This document shows, in pieces, positions 55,039 through 63,414 of a DNA stretch of 64,000 nt; within the stretch, counting starts at the first letter, position 1; every line of letters begins with the position of its first letter. The position numbers and the translations under genes were made by a program. Under the pieces are notes generated by a model. The model was not told the DNA's origin and ran no database searches. It saw only the letters and a program-made list of their open reading frames with translations. The DNA comes from Janthinobacterium sp. 1_2014MBL_MicDiv (GTDB lineage: Bacteria > Pseudomonadota > Gammaproteobacteria > Burkholderiales > Burkholderiaceae_D): contig NZ_CP011319.1 of assembly GCF_001865675.1 (NCBI RefSeq), positions 4,154,001-4,218,000 of the forward strand, read 5' to 3'.

Positions 55039-56466
55039 CTAGCGTCCGAACTGCTCCTTGCGCATGCGCAAGGCGCGCGCCGAGGCATTCGCGTCGAGAC
55101 CGTCCAGCCACTGCTGCGGATCCTGCAAGCGCCCGTTGCGGGTGACCTGGAAATGCAGATGCGGCCCCGTCGCCAGGCCTGTAGCGCCCACCGTGCCGAT
55201 GGCCTGCCCTGCCGTGACGGCCATGCCGGTCGTGAGCGCGACCCGGTCAAGATGGGCATACAGGGACTCGACGCCACCGCCATGGTCGATGCGGACGGCC
55301 TTGCCAAGGCGCGCATCTTCGCTGACGCTGGCGATGCCGTCGCTTGCCGCGTGCACGGGCGTGCCGCGCCTGGCGCCCAGATCGATGCCGCTATGGCCGT
55401 GTGGCGTCAGCTGGCGAACCACGCCAAAGAAGCCGGTCACGCGCATGACGTCCAGGGGATTGCGCCACGCCGTGGACGCCGTGGACGGCGCGGCAAGCAT
55501 GGCTGCCGGCGTGGCGGCCACGGTCCACGCCAGCGCCGGTTGCAGCGCCAGGCTGGCCGCGCCGATAGCGCACAGCAGCAGCGCCGTCAGTGCCCGCAGG
55601 GCCGGAGGCAGGCGATCCTGCCCGTTACGCATCAGCACCAGGCGCTCGGCCATGCGGCCGCCGCCAAACGCCAGTCCCGGCAGCGGCTGCGTCTGCAGGC
55701 CCAGCTGCCTGACCAGCGCCGCCGCATATTGCTGGCGCTGATGCGGGGGCCGGCCGGCCAGTACCTGGCGGTCGCAACCGAGCTCCTGTGCCCAGGCCAG
55801 CTTGCCTGCCAGCCAGCGCGCGGCCGGATTGAACCACAGCAACGCCTGCAGCATGGTGGCCAGCAGCAGGAGCAAGGGGTCGTGGCGGCGTGCATGGGTC
55901 AGCTCATGGGCGATCACCAGCTGCTGCTGTTCCGGCGTAAATTGCGCCAGGTGCGCCGGCAACAGCAGACGGGGACGCCATACGCCCACCAGCATCGGCG
56001 AGATCGGCGCGTCCACTTCCAGCACGTCCATGCCATGCAGCCGGCGCCGCTGCGCCAGCTCGAGCAGCGTGCGCAACATGGCGCGGCCACGCTGCCAGCG
56101 CCAGGCCGTGCAGGCGACGCCCAGCAGATAGATCAGCCCCCAGGCGGCCGGCACCAGGGTCAGCCAGGCAGTGCCGGATGGCAGCCCGGCAGCTGGCGCA
56201 TCCATGGCCAGCGCCACGCCGGGCGCCGCGCCAGCCAGGGAAACGGGCACACTCAGTTCGGGCACCACGCTCAGCTGCCGCGCGTCTGGCAGCAGCGGCA
56301 GCACAAACGCGGCGGCCAGCACCAGCTGGGCGCCCAGCCACACGCTGCGCTGCGCCGCCAGCACGGGCCAGCGCCGTTGCGCCAGGTGCAGCAAGCCTTG
56401 CAGCAGCCAGCCGGCGAGCAGGCTGGCGACCGTTGCCTGCAACACAGTCAGGGTAAACAAGCTCAT
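55039..56466 (-). CDS. M56 membrane metallopeptidase fused to M23 peptidase domain
   Basis: A 475-residue membrane protein. The N-terminal half is BlaR1/MecR1-type M56: helices at about 5-25, 40-60 and 102-120, zinc motif HELTH (187-191) and E228 within AQELGCDRQVLAG, then a helix near 292-312. Instead of a penicillin-binding sensor it has an M23 (LytM-like) domain, residues about 340-450, with HGHSGIDLG (H358 and D362), the HLDRVALTTGMAV block, and HLHF (H436, H438). M23 enzymes cleave peptidoglycan cross-bridges. It starts three bases after the stop of the BlaI-type regulator, so the two form an operon. Such a fusion suggests wall damage sensing or signal-controlled hydrolysis; inference. 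Confidence 0.85.
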   Translation of the reverse strand: MSLFTLTVLQATVASLLAGWLLQGLLHLAQRRWPVLAAQRSVWLGAQLVLAAAFVLPLLPDARQLSVVPELSVPVSLAGAAPGVALAMDAPAAGLPSGTAWLTLVPAAWGLIYLLGVACTAWRWQRGRAMLRTLLELAQRRRLHGMDVLEVDAPISPMLVGVWRPRLLLPAHLAQFTPEQQQLVIAHELTHARRHDPLLLLLATMLQALLWFNPAARWLAGKLAWAQELGCDRQVLAGRPPHQRQQYAAALVRQLGLQTQPLPGLAFGGGRMAERLVLMRNGQDRLPPALRALTALLLCAIGAASLALQPALAWTVAATPAAMLAAPSTASTAWRNPLDVMRVTGFFGVVRQLTPHGHSGIDLGARRGTPVHAASDGIASVSEDARLGKAVRIDHGGGVESLYAHLDRVALTTGMAVTAGQAIGTVGATGLATGPHLHFQVTRNGRLQDPQQWLDGLDANASARALRMRKEQFGR

Positions 56467-56469
56467 CGC

Positions 56470-56847
56470 TTACTCCTTGGGGTCGGCCGGCCAGTCGTGC
56501 AGCATCTGTTCCAGCGCGGCCAGTTCCTGCTGGTCCACCAGCTTGCTGCCCGTAAACATACTCACCGGCAAAGGACTGTCGATCTCCATCACGCGGCGGC
56601 CAAAGTCGTGGGCAAAGGCGGCCAGCGTAGCCACCTTGTCCACGTTCGCTTCATACACGAGCACGCCATGCACGCTGCGCTGCACCAGCATGGCCTTTTC
56701 CAGCATGCGCTCGAGCGTCTTGCGCGTCGATGAAAACGACCAGCCCAGCGCTTCTTCCACCCGGGCATGCAGTTCGCGTGCCGACAAGGGCTGTTCCTTC
56801 CATAAAGCTTTTAATAACGACAGTTCGGTAACGGATGGCGTGGCCAT
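56470..56847 (-). CDS. BlaI/MecI/CopY family regulator
   Basis: A 125-residue repressor with a winged-helix N-terminal domain (ELSLLKALWKEQPLSARELHA, then FSSTRKTLERMLEKAML and VLVYEANVD) and a C-terminal dimerisation helix region (LAALEQMLHDW). The start MATPSVTEL at 56847 is favoured over one ten codons upstream. It is followed three bases later by the M56-M23 gene, the usual blaI-blaR1 order. Two TGCGACA-type palindromes lie just upstream of its start. The M56 protease presumably cleaves it on signal; inference. Confidence 0.9.
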   Translation of the reverse strand: MATPSVTELSLLKALWKEQPLSARELHARVEEALGWSFSSTRKTLERMLEKAMLVQRSVHGVLVYEANVDKVATLAAFAHDFGRRVMEIDSPLPVSMFTGSKLVDQQELAALEQMLHDWPADPKE

Positions 56848-56880
56848 GGAATTCCCCTCATGTGACGAATGAGACAATTA

Positions 56881-56929
56881 TGCGACACACGTCGCATGCA
56901 TGCAAGCGAAACTTGCGACACGTGTCGCA
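56881..56929. promoter_or_regulatory. Two BlaI-type operator-like palindromes
   Basis: TGCGACACACGTCGCA (56881-56896, imperfect) and TGCGACACGTGTCGCA (56914-56929, perfect) lie 33 bases apart, about three helical turns, upstream of the BlaI-type gene. They share the xxCGACA/TGTCGxx layout of BlaI/MecI boxes. A weaker third copy (TGTGAC/GAGACA) is at 56860-56875. Confidence 0.6.
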
Positions 56930-57119
56930 CAAGCGGCCCGCCGCCACGTCAGCGACTTGCAAACTTGAAACAGTTGGAACGCTTTTTTGCAAGGCTGTTA
57001 TACTTCGCGTGTGCGGCACATATGACCAGTCCCCTTGCCGCTGTCTTTCGACCCCTAATCTGATTGCCTGCGACTGGCGCCCCACGATGGCGACAGGCCG
57101 ATCTCACAATAAAGTTACC

Positions 57120-58490
57120 ATGTCCTTTTCCTCCCTCGGATTGTCCGACGCTATCGTACGTGCCGTTACCGAACACGGCTACACCGTGCCGACCCCGATC
57201 CAGTCGCAGGCGATTCCCGCCGTGCTCGCTGGCGGCGACTTGCTGGCCGGCGCACAGACCGGTACCGGCAAGACGGCCGGCTTTACCCTGCCCGTGCTGC
57301 ACCGCCTGTCGACCGACGCCAATGGCGCTGCCATCACCAGCAACACCTCGACGCGCCCGATCCGCGCCCTGATCCTGGCCCCGACGCGCGAACTCGCCGC
57401 GCAGGTCGAGGAAAGCGTGCGCGCCTACAGCAAGTACACCAAGCTGAACTCGGCCGTGATCTTCGGCGGCGTCGGCATCAACCCGCAGATCAAGCAGCTC
57501 AAGCATGGCGTCGACATCCTCGTCGCCACGCCGGGCCGCCTGCTCGACCACATGGGCCAGGGCACCGTCGACCTGTCGAAAGTGGAAATCCTGATCCTCG
57601 ACGAAGCCGACCGCATGCTCGACATGGGCTTCATCCGCGACATCAAGAAAGTGCTGGCCGTGCTGCCGCCGAAACGCCAGAACCTGCTGTTCTCGGCCAC
57701 CTTCTCGGAAGAGATCAAGGCCCTGGCCGACGGCTTGCTGAACAAGCCAGCCATGATCGAAGTGGCGCGCCGCAATTCGACCGTGGAAGTGATCAAGCAA
57801 AAGATCCATCCGGTCGACCGCGACAAGAAACACCCGATGCTGTCCTACCTGATCAAGTCGAACAACTGGACGCAGGTGCTGGTGTTTACGCGCACCAAGC
57901 ACGGCGCCAACAAACTGGTCGAGCAGCTGGGCGCGGACGGCATCGGCGCCCTGGCCATCCACGGCAACAAGAGCCAGTCGGCGCGCACGCGCGCGCTGTC
58001 CGAGTTCAAGGATGGCACCTTGCAAGTGCTGGTCGCCACCGACATCGCCGCGCGCGGCATCGACATCGACCAGTTGCCGCACGTCGTCAACTACGACTTG
58101 CCGAACATTCCGGAAGACTATGTGCACCGCATCGGTCGCACGGGCCGTGCCGGCGCCAAGGGCGAAGCCGTGTCGCTGGTCTGCGTGGATGAGCACGAAA
58201 TGTTGAAAGACATCGAAAAGCTGATCAAGCAAACCCTGCCGCGCGAAGTCATCGCCGGTTTTGAACCGGACCCGACGGCACGTGCCCAGCCTGTGCAATT
58301 GCGCAGCGGCACCGGCGGTCACCGCAACAACAGCCGCGCCCCAGCGGGCGCCGTCGTGCGCGTGAAAACCGGTGGCGGCGGCGCCAAGCCACGCAGCGCC
58401 GGCCCATCGGGTGGCGGTGGCGGCGGCAACCGCAGCGGCAATGCGCCACGCTCGGCGGCCAATCACCGCTCCGGCGGCCGGGGCCGTTAA
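57120..58490 (+). CDS. rhlE: DEAD-box RNA helicase (RhlE-like)
   Basis: A 456-residue RNA helicase. All motifs are intact: Q motif (GYTVPTPIQSQAIP), AQTGTGKTAGFTLPVL (I), PTRELAAQV (Ia), TPGRLLDH (Ib), LDEADRMLDMGF (II, DEAD), FSATFSEEI (III), VFTRTKHGANKL (IV), TDIAARGIDI (V) and HRIGRTGRAG (VI). The C-terminus is a basic Gly/Arg/Ser/Asn-rich tail (GGGGGGNRSGNAPRS). This architecture fits RhlE. ATG at 57120 (MSFSSLGLSD) is the family start. It lies divergent from the BlaI-type gene. Confidence 0.92.
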   Translation: MSFSSLGLSDAIVRAVTEHGYTVPTPIQSQAIPAVLAGGDLLAGAQTGTGKTAGFTLPVLHRLSTDANGAAITSNTSTRPIRALILAPTRELAAQVEESVRAYSKYTKLNSAVIFGGVGINPQIKQLKHGVDILVATPGRLLDHMGQGTVDLSKVEILILDEADRMLDMGFIRDIKKVLAVLPPKRQNLLFSATFSEEIKALADGLLNKPAMIEVARRNSTVEVIKQKIHPVDRDKKHPMLSYLIKSNNWTQVLVFTRTKHGANKLVEQLGADGIGALAIHGNKSQSARTRALSEFKDGTLQVLVATDIAARGIDIDQLPHVVNYDLPNIPEDYVHRIGRTGRAGAKGEAVSLVCVDEHEMLKDIEKLIKQTLPREVIAGFEPDPTARAQPVQLRSGTGGHRNNSRAPAGAVVRVKTGGGGAKPRSAGPSGGGGGGNRSGNAPRSAANHRSGGRGR

Positions 58491-58500
58491 AACGCGGCCT

Positions 58501-58604
58501 GCAAGCCGCTGCGCGGGGCGCCATGGCGCTTGCGTTGCTTGCCGTACCTGAGTACGGCTGCGCGTCGCGACGCCATGTCACTCCCGCCCGCTACGCTTTC
58601 AGGC
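58501..58604 (+). repeat. Dispersed hairpin repeat, copy B
   Basis: Inner hairpin GCCGTAC, loop CTGA, GTACGGC (58541-58558), internal loop, outer stem ATGGCG/CGCCAT (58523-58528 with 58571-58576). Begins GCAAGCCGCTGCGCGG and ends CGCTACGCTTTCAGG. Ten bases after the helicase stop and in the same orientation. Copies at 1687 and 49183 share the plan. Confidence 0.6.
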
Positions 58605-58631
58605 GGCGTCTGTCTTTCTCAAAAAGACGAC

Positions 58632-58669
58632 AAAAGCCGTTCCAGGACTTGCTTCTGGAACGGTTTTTT
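58632..58669 (+). terminator. Terminator after the helicase gene
   Basis: A4, GCCGTTCCAG, loop GACTTGCTT, CTGGAACGG, T6, between the helicase gene and the next gene. Confidence 0.88.
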
Positions 58670-58734
58670 CATGCACGCCACCATTTGGCGATTTGGGCTA
58701 GGATAGTGTTCATCGTCCTCTTCGCGCCCAGACC

Positions 58735-59517
58735 ATGCCGAACTTCGCCGCCAACCTCAGCCTGCTGTTTACCGAACTGCCCTTCCTCGAGCGCTTTGCC
58801 GCCGCGCGCAAGGCGGGCTTCGATGCCGTGGAATTCCTGTTTCCGTATGCCGTCGAGGCGCGCCAGATCGCGGCGCGGCTGGAGCAGCACCGCCTGCAGC
58901 TGGCCCTGTTCAACCTGCCGCCCGGCGACTGGGAGCGGGGCGAACGGGGCGTCGCCTGCGATCCGCGCCGAGGCGAGGAATTCCGCGCCGGCGTGCAGCT
59001 GGCGCTCGAGTATGCGCTGGCGCTGGGGGCGAAGCAGTTGCACTGCATGTCCGGCATCGTGCCGGCCGGCATGAGCCTGGAACGGGCGCGGCAAAGCCTG
59101 ATCGGCAACCTGCAATATGCGGCCGACGCCTGCCGCCCGCATGGCATCAATATTCTGATCGAGCCGATCAACCGCTACGACATGCCCGGCTACTTCCTCA
59201 ACCATAGCCAGCAGGCGGCCGACATCATCGCCGACTGCCAGCGCGGCAACATCTTCCTGCAATATGACATTTATCACATGCAGCGCATGGAAGGCGAACT
59301 GAGCAACACCATCCGCGCCCTGCTGCCCCTGATCCGCCACATCCAGATCGCCGACACGCCGGGCCGCCACGAGCCTGGCACGGGCGAGATCAACTACCGC
59401 CACCTGTTCCGGCTGCTGGACCAGGTCGGCTACGCGGGCTGGGTCGGCTGCGAATACCGTCCCGGCGCCGATACCGTGGCCGGCCTGGGCTGGCGCGAGC
59501 AGTTGACGGCCGGCTGA
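58735..59517 (+). CDS. hyi: Hydroxypyruvate isomerase
   Basis: A 260-residue TIM-barrel isomerase of the Hyi/OtnI family, which interconverts hydroxypyruvate and tartronate semialdehyde in glyoxylate metabolism. Signatures: MPNFAANLSLLFTELPFLER at the start, IEPINRYDMPGYFLN, HIQIADTPGRHEPGTGEINY (divided over metal ligands) and EYRPGADT. Length fits. No other glyoxylate gene (gcl, glxR) is adjacent, so a related 2-keto isomerase role is possible. Confidence 0.88.
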   Translation: MPNFAANLSLLFTELPFLERFAAARKAGFDAVEFLFPYAVEARQIAARLEQHRLQLALFNLPPGDWERGERGVACDPRRGEEFRAGVQLALEYALALGAKQLHCMSGIVPAGMSLERARQSLIGNLQYAADACRPHGINILIEPINRYDMPGYFLNHSQQAADIIADCQRGNIFLQYDIYHMQRMEGELSNTIRALLPLIRHIQIADTPGRHEPGTGEINYRHLFRLLDQVGYAGWVGCEYRPGADTVAGLGWREQLTAG

Positions 59518-59605
59518 TCGCCGCGAGCTTGCGCCCGCACAAGGCGCGCGGGGCCGGCCCGAACCACAATACCTTTCCATACAGTATTCCCTGTCGAGAG
59601 GTGCC

Positions 59606-60409
59606 GTGTCCGCCCTGCCCGTCCGCCTTGGCGCCATCGCCATCCTGCCACTGCTGCTGATGTTGCTGTCCGGCTGCGCCACGCACACGCCACTGGCGCA
59701 GGTGCGCGCCCTGGCCGCCGGCGACGCCGCCCTGACGACCTTCAATGAACTGTCGCAGCGCCACGTGGACAGCTACCAGCGCGCCCGTCCCTACCTGTCG
59801 CCCGCCGAGGATGCGCGCGAGCGCCTGCTCGACGCCCAGCGCCGCGCCGCGCAAGCCGATGTGGCGCGCCTGGCGCAGGCCGTGCGGCTGTACCTGCAGG
59901 CGCTGGGCCGCCTGGCCCATGCCGATGCCTACGACGTGCAGCCCGAACTGGCTGGCGCCGGCGCCGCCATCCGCGCCTGGCCCGGCAGCGGCATCGACGA
60001 CCGCCATGTCAGCGCCTACACCTTGCTGCTGCAGCAATTGTCCCGCCTGGGCGGCACGGCCAGCCAGCAGGCGCGCCTGGCGCAGGTGCTGCACGACGGC
60101 GATGCGCCGCTGCAAGCGCTGCTGGCGGCGCTCGACAGCCTGCTGGTGCTGTACGACAAGAGCGGCGACAACGAGCGCGACGTGGTGCTCGGCTTGCTGG
60201 ACGTGGAAATCGCGTATGCGGACACGCCGCAGCAGCGCCTGCTCGCCGTGCTGGCGAAAAGCATGCAACAAAGCAAGAGCGAAGAATACCGGCAGGCCGG
60301 CCTGCGCCATACCGTGGCGCGCCGCCAACTGGCGGCACTGGCGCGCGAACATGCGCGCCTTGCCATGATGGCCACGACAGCCACGGAGACGACATGGATG
60401 GATCGGTAG
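59606..60409 (+). CDS. Lipoprotein of unknown function
   Basis: A 267-residue lipoprotein. Signal peptide with lipobox LPLLLMLLSGC at residues 14-24, then an all-helical Ala/Leu/Gln/Arg-rich body (QARLAQVLHDGDAPLQALLAAL and similar). I recognise no family. The start is GTG at 59606, preceded by GAGAGG at a spacing of three. It overlaps the next gene by 16 bases, so they are coupled. No known partner nearby. Confidence 0.72.
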   Translation: MSALPVRLGAIAILPLLLMLLSGCATHTPLAQVRALAAGDAALTTFNELSQRHVDSYQRARPYLSPAEDARERLLDAQRRAAQADVARLAQAVRLYLQALGRLAHADAYDVQPELAGAGAAIRAWPGSGIDDRHVSAYTLLLQQLSRLGGTASQQARLAQVLHDGDAPLQALLAALDSLLVLYDKSGDNERDVVLGLLDVEIAYADTPQQRLLAVLAKSMQQSKSEEYRQAGLRHTVARRQLAALAREHARLAMMATTATETTWMDR

Positions 60410-60855
60410 GCAGCGAACGCCGCGAGGCGGCACTCAGCAGCGCCATGCGCGTCGAGCAGCTGGCCGACAGCCTGTCGCAGGCGGCCGTCACCCTGCATGG
60501 CGCCGTCATGCGCGCCATCCGCAAGCGCGCCAGCCAGGGAGACAAGGCCATCAGCCACAGCCAGGCGCAAGCCGTCTTCGCGCTGGAAGTGGCCTTGCGC
60601 CAGCAAGCCAACGAGCTGTATGCCGATGCCGCCGGACACACCGTCGCGGGCCTGGACACGGCGCAGCGCCAGCTCAGCGGCCTGCTCGATACGGTACGCC
60701 TGAGCATTGCCCGCAACGACGACGTGCGGCACTGGATCAGCCTGGCCACGAGTTTGTTGCACATGGGCAGCGCCGTCCTGGCCGGCAATCCCGAGCGCAT
60801 CCTCGGCGCCTTGGTCAAGGTGCGTGAGCGGCTGCAAGAGATGGCGCCGGACTGA
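60394..60855 (+). CDS. Unknown small protein coupled to the lipoprotein
   Basis: A 153-residue soluble, helix-rich protein (SSAMRVEQLADSLSQAAVTL, QAVFALEVALRQQANELYAD). No signal peptide and no family recognised. It overlaps the lipoprotein gene by 16 bases. One lies at the inner or outer membrane and the other in the cytoplasm, so the pair need not interact directly. Coding potential is reasonable, with helical periodicity. Confidence 0.68.
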   Translation: MDGSVGSERREAALSSAMRVEQLADSLSQAAVTLHGAVMRAIRKRASQGDKAISHSQAQAVFALEVALRQQANELYADAAGHTVAGLDTAQRQLSGLLDTVRLSIARNDDVRHWISLATSLLHMGSAVLAGNPERILGALVKVRERLQEMAPD

Positions 60856-60935
60856 TTGAAATCGGCCGGACAGCGCCTATACTGTGACGTCCCCGCATGG
60901 CAATCCTGTCAACGGGGCGACCAGAGGAGACCAAC

Positions 60936-61355
60936 ATGCGTATCGAACCGTATTTGCAATTCAATGGCAATTGCGCGCAAGCGCTGGACTACTACCGCCA
61001 GCACCTGGGCGGCGACAACCTGTGCCTGATGCCGTATCGCGGCTCGCCGGCCCAGGACCAGGTCAAGGAAGACTGGTACGACAAGATCATGCACGGCTCC
61101 GTGCAGCTGGGTTCCACCATGCTGATGGGCTCGGATGGCGGCTGTACCGAGGATGGCGCCAAGGGCATGCACGGCTGCTCGATCTGCCTGAGCGTGGACA
61201 CGCCGGCGGAAGCGGAACGCGTCTTCTCCGCGCTGGCGCGTGACGGCACCATCCAGATGGCGCTGGAGGAAACCTTCTGGGCACAGCGCTTCGGCATGCT
61301 GAAAGACCAGTTCGGCGTCGCCTGGATGATCAACTGCGAAAAAAAACCAGCATAG
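60936..61355 (+). CDS. PhnB/YjdN-like VOC protein
   Basis: A 139-residue VOC-superfamily protein of the PhnB/YjdN type (MRIEPYLQFNGNCAQALDYY, GSVQLGSTMLMGSDGG, FWAQRFGMLKDQFGVAWMIN). VOC enzymes are metal-dependent; some are glyoxalases, others bind antibiotics, and members of this subgroup are mostly uncharacterised. AGAGGAGA seven bases before the ATG at 60936 decides the start over one 13 codons upstream. Confidence 0.85.
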   Translation: MRIEPYLQFNGNCAQALDYYRQHLGGDNLCLMPYRGSPAQDQVKEDWYDKIMHGSVQLGSTMLMGSDGGCTEDGAKGMHGCSICLSVDTPAEAERVFSALARDGTIQMALEETFWAQRFGMLKDQFGVAWMINCEKKPA

Positions 61356-61465
61356 AATGCGCCGCCGCCACCTGCGCCGCCTCAAACGCGGCGCGGGTGC
61401 TGGCGCAAGCAGACCGGCCAATCTTGGACTACCATAACAGGAGAGACTCCTACCGGGTGACGGTC

Positions 61466-61837
61466 ATGAATGGATTGCCGCAAGACCAGCTACAGCGCCT
61501 GCGCGGCGCGCTGGAGCAGCGCAAGCTGGCGCTGCTGGAACAAATCGAGAACGAAACGGCGGAAGCGGACGCGCGCGCCTCGCTGCTCAATGAAATCGAA
61601 GCGTCGCCCGCCGACAATGCCAGCGTGCGCACCCTGAACGCCCTCGTCAGCGAGGCGGCCGAACACAATCTGGCGCAGCTGGCCATCATCAAGCACGCGC
61701 TGGCCAAGTTTGCCGACGGCAGCTATGGCCTGTGCGACAACTGCGGCGAAGCCATCGGCCTGTCGCGCCTGAACGCCCGCCCGGAAGCCCGCCTGTGCAT
61801 CGATTGCCAGACGCGGCTGGAAAAAGCGCAGCGCTGA
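61466..61837 (+). CDS. DksA/TraR family zinc-finger protein
   Basis: A 123-residue DksA/TraR-like protein. A coiled-coil N-terminal part (LQRLRGALEQRKLALLEQIE) is followed by a four-cysteine zinc finger, LCDNCGEAI and LCIDCQTRLEKAQ. Such proteins bind the RNA polymerase secondary channel. It is shorter than DksA (151) and its coiled-coil tip lacks the DxxDxA acidic pair (it has EASPADNASVR), so it may not act as DksA itself. The start is ATG at 61466 or GTG at 61457 with the GGAGAG site upstream. Confidence 0.85.
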   Translation: MNGLPQDQLQRLRGALEQRKLALLEQIENETAEADARASLLNEIEASPADNASVRTLNALVSEAAEHNLAQLAIIKHALAKFADGSYGLCDNCGEAIGLSRLNARPEARLCIDCQTRLEKAQR

Positions 61838-61880
61838 ACCGCGCCCGCAGCGCGCCTTCATGTCTCCTGGCGTCACCTTG

Positions 61881-61926
61881 CAACAACGCAACAGGGCAAG
61901 GCATCGCTGCCCTGCCCCGTTGTTTT
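61881..61926 (+). terminator. Terminator after the DksA-like gene
   Basis: CAGGGCA/TGCCCTG core stem with outer CAAC/GTTG pairing and a TTTTCC run, 44 bases after the stop. Confidence 0.6.
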
Positions 61927-62110
61927 CCTGCCCAGAACCCCTTCCTGTGGAGAGCGTTTCCTGCCGACTTTCCTGCTGACATCAGCGGCCGATGTACTCC
62001 TCTACGGGAACAGGCTCTTGCTGCCATCGGCCACCCGCCAGCGTCTGCGCGCCGGCCTGGGCGGCCGCGTCTCCTCCACTGCCATTACCCTGCTGCAAGC
62101 ATGTTGCCGA

Positions 62111-62857
62111 TCAGCTCATGTGCTGGCCGCCATTGATGGCGATATTCGCGCCCGTCACGAACGCCGCCTCGTCCGACGCCAGATAGGCCACCAGCGCGGC
62201 CACCTCGTCCGGCTCGCCCAGGCGGCCCAGCGGGATCTGCGGCAGGATCTTCGTTTCCATGATGTCGGCGGGCACGGCCGTCACCATCTGCGTGCGCAGG
62301 TAGCCGGGCGAGACCGTATTGACGGTGATGCCGTGACGCGCCACTTCCAGCGCCAGCGCCTTGCTGAAACCATGCACGCCCGCCTTGGCGGCCGCATAAT
62401 TGCACTGGCCAAACGCCCCCTTCTGGCCATTCACGGATGAAATGTTGATGATGCGGCCCCAGCGGTTGGCCAGCATCGGCTCGAGCACCTGCTTGCTCAT
62501 GTTGAACAGGCTGTCGAGATTGGTGCGCATGACGTCGGCCCAGTGCGGCAATTCCATCTTGCGCATGCTCTGGTCGCGCGTGATGCCGGCATTGTTGACC
62601 AGCACATCCACTCGGCCGAACTGCGTCACGACCTGGCCGACGGCGTCGCTGCAGGCGGCGAAATCGGTGACGTCGACGGGCAGCGCCTGGAAATGATAGT
62701 GCTGCGCATGCTGCCCCGCCAGCCAGTCCTTCACGCGCGGGTTGTCCGGCGTATGCGCGGCCACGACGGCAAAACCCGCATCATGCAGGCGCCGGCACAG
62801 GGCCGTGCCCAGGCCACCCATGCCCCCCGTGACCAGCGCTACCTTTTGTTCTGTCAT
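62111..62857 (-). CDS. phaB: Acetoacetyl-CoA reductase
   Basis: A 248-residue short-chain dehydrogenase that reduces acetoacetyl-CoA to (R)-3-hydroxybutyryl-CoA for PHB synthesis. Cofactor motif VTGGMGGLGTALCR, then VLVNNAGITRD, the catalytic ISSVNGQKGAFGQCNYAAAK (Ser, Tyr, Lys) and the AcAcCoA-reductase blocks LGRLGEPDEVAALVAYL and GGQHMS. Length and motifs match PhaB rather than FabG. phaC and phaA are not adjacent, so it is a solitary copy. GGAGAGA precedes the ATG at 62857. Confidence 0.92.
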   Translation of the reverse strand: MTEQKVALVTGGMGGLGTALCRRLHDAGFAVVAAHTPDNPRVKDWLAGQHAQHYHFQALPVDVTDFAACSDAVGQVVTQFGRVDVLVNNAGITRDQSMRKMELPHWADVMRTNLDSLFNMSKQVLEPMLANRWGRIINISSVNGQKGAFGQCNYAAAKAGVHGFSKALALEVARHGITVNTVSPGYLRTQMVTAVPADIMETKILPQIPLGRLGEPDEVAALVAYLASDEAAFVTGANIAINGGQHMS

Positions 62858-63089
62858 TGCTGTCTCTCCCCGCTTGTTATGGTTGTTCTGCGTGGGGTCA
62901 AGTGTAGGTGGCCCTTTTGAAAGCGGCATTGCGCCAGATCAAAGGCTCAGCCTGCATATTGCAGCGTTCGTCTGCGCTGTCTCCATACGCAGGAAATTGC
63001 CAAAATCATACTACACCGTGAGGTGATGGCACCTCGACAGGCGGGTCTTGCAGACCTTGCTTGACGGCAGGAATCACAGGGAGAACGCG

Positions 63090-63410
63090 ATGGAAATCCA
63101 GGACGACACTGAAGCATTGAGGGACTTGTTCAACGACATCAATCCCGGCATGAGCGACGTGGAATCGGTGCATCAGGCAGAACTCGATCCGCAGCATGCG
63201 CTGGCCCTGATGGCCAACCCCAAGGCGGCGCTGAAGGCCATGGGCATCCCCGTCAGCGATGCCTCGCAAGTGCAGGTGACCATGAAGAACCGCGCCAGCC
63301 GCGCCATGCTCGAGGTGGCGCAAAAAGCGGCGCAACTGCGGCGCATCATCGTCATCGTGATTCATTACCGCAACTGCGACGCCGACATCATCATCATCGC
63401 CATGAGCTGA
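63090..63410 (+). CDS. NHLP-leader-like small protein (possible peptide precursor)
   Basis: A 106-residue protein with AGGGAGAACGCG before the ATG at 63090, a good site. Residues 33-47 (DPQHALALMANPKAA) and 48-64 (LKAMGIPVSDASQVQVT) fit the nitrile-hydratase-alpha-like leader (NHLP) pattern: acidic-helix, L-A-N/D-P-K-A-A-L, G-I/L, V-x-V. The tail (residues 86-106) is an odd hydrophobic run, IIVIVIHYRNCDADIIIIAM, containing one cysteine. In NHLP families the tail is the modified core. No maturase or transporter is in the window and no GG cleavage site is seen, so it may instead be an ordinary small protein. Confidence 0.6.
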   Translation: MEIQDDTEALRDLFNDINPGMSDVESVHQAELDPQHALALMANPKAALKAMGIPVSDASQVQVTMKNRASRAMLEVAQKAAQLRRIIVIVIHYRNCDADIIIIAMS

Positions 63411-63414
63411 GCGC

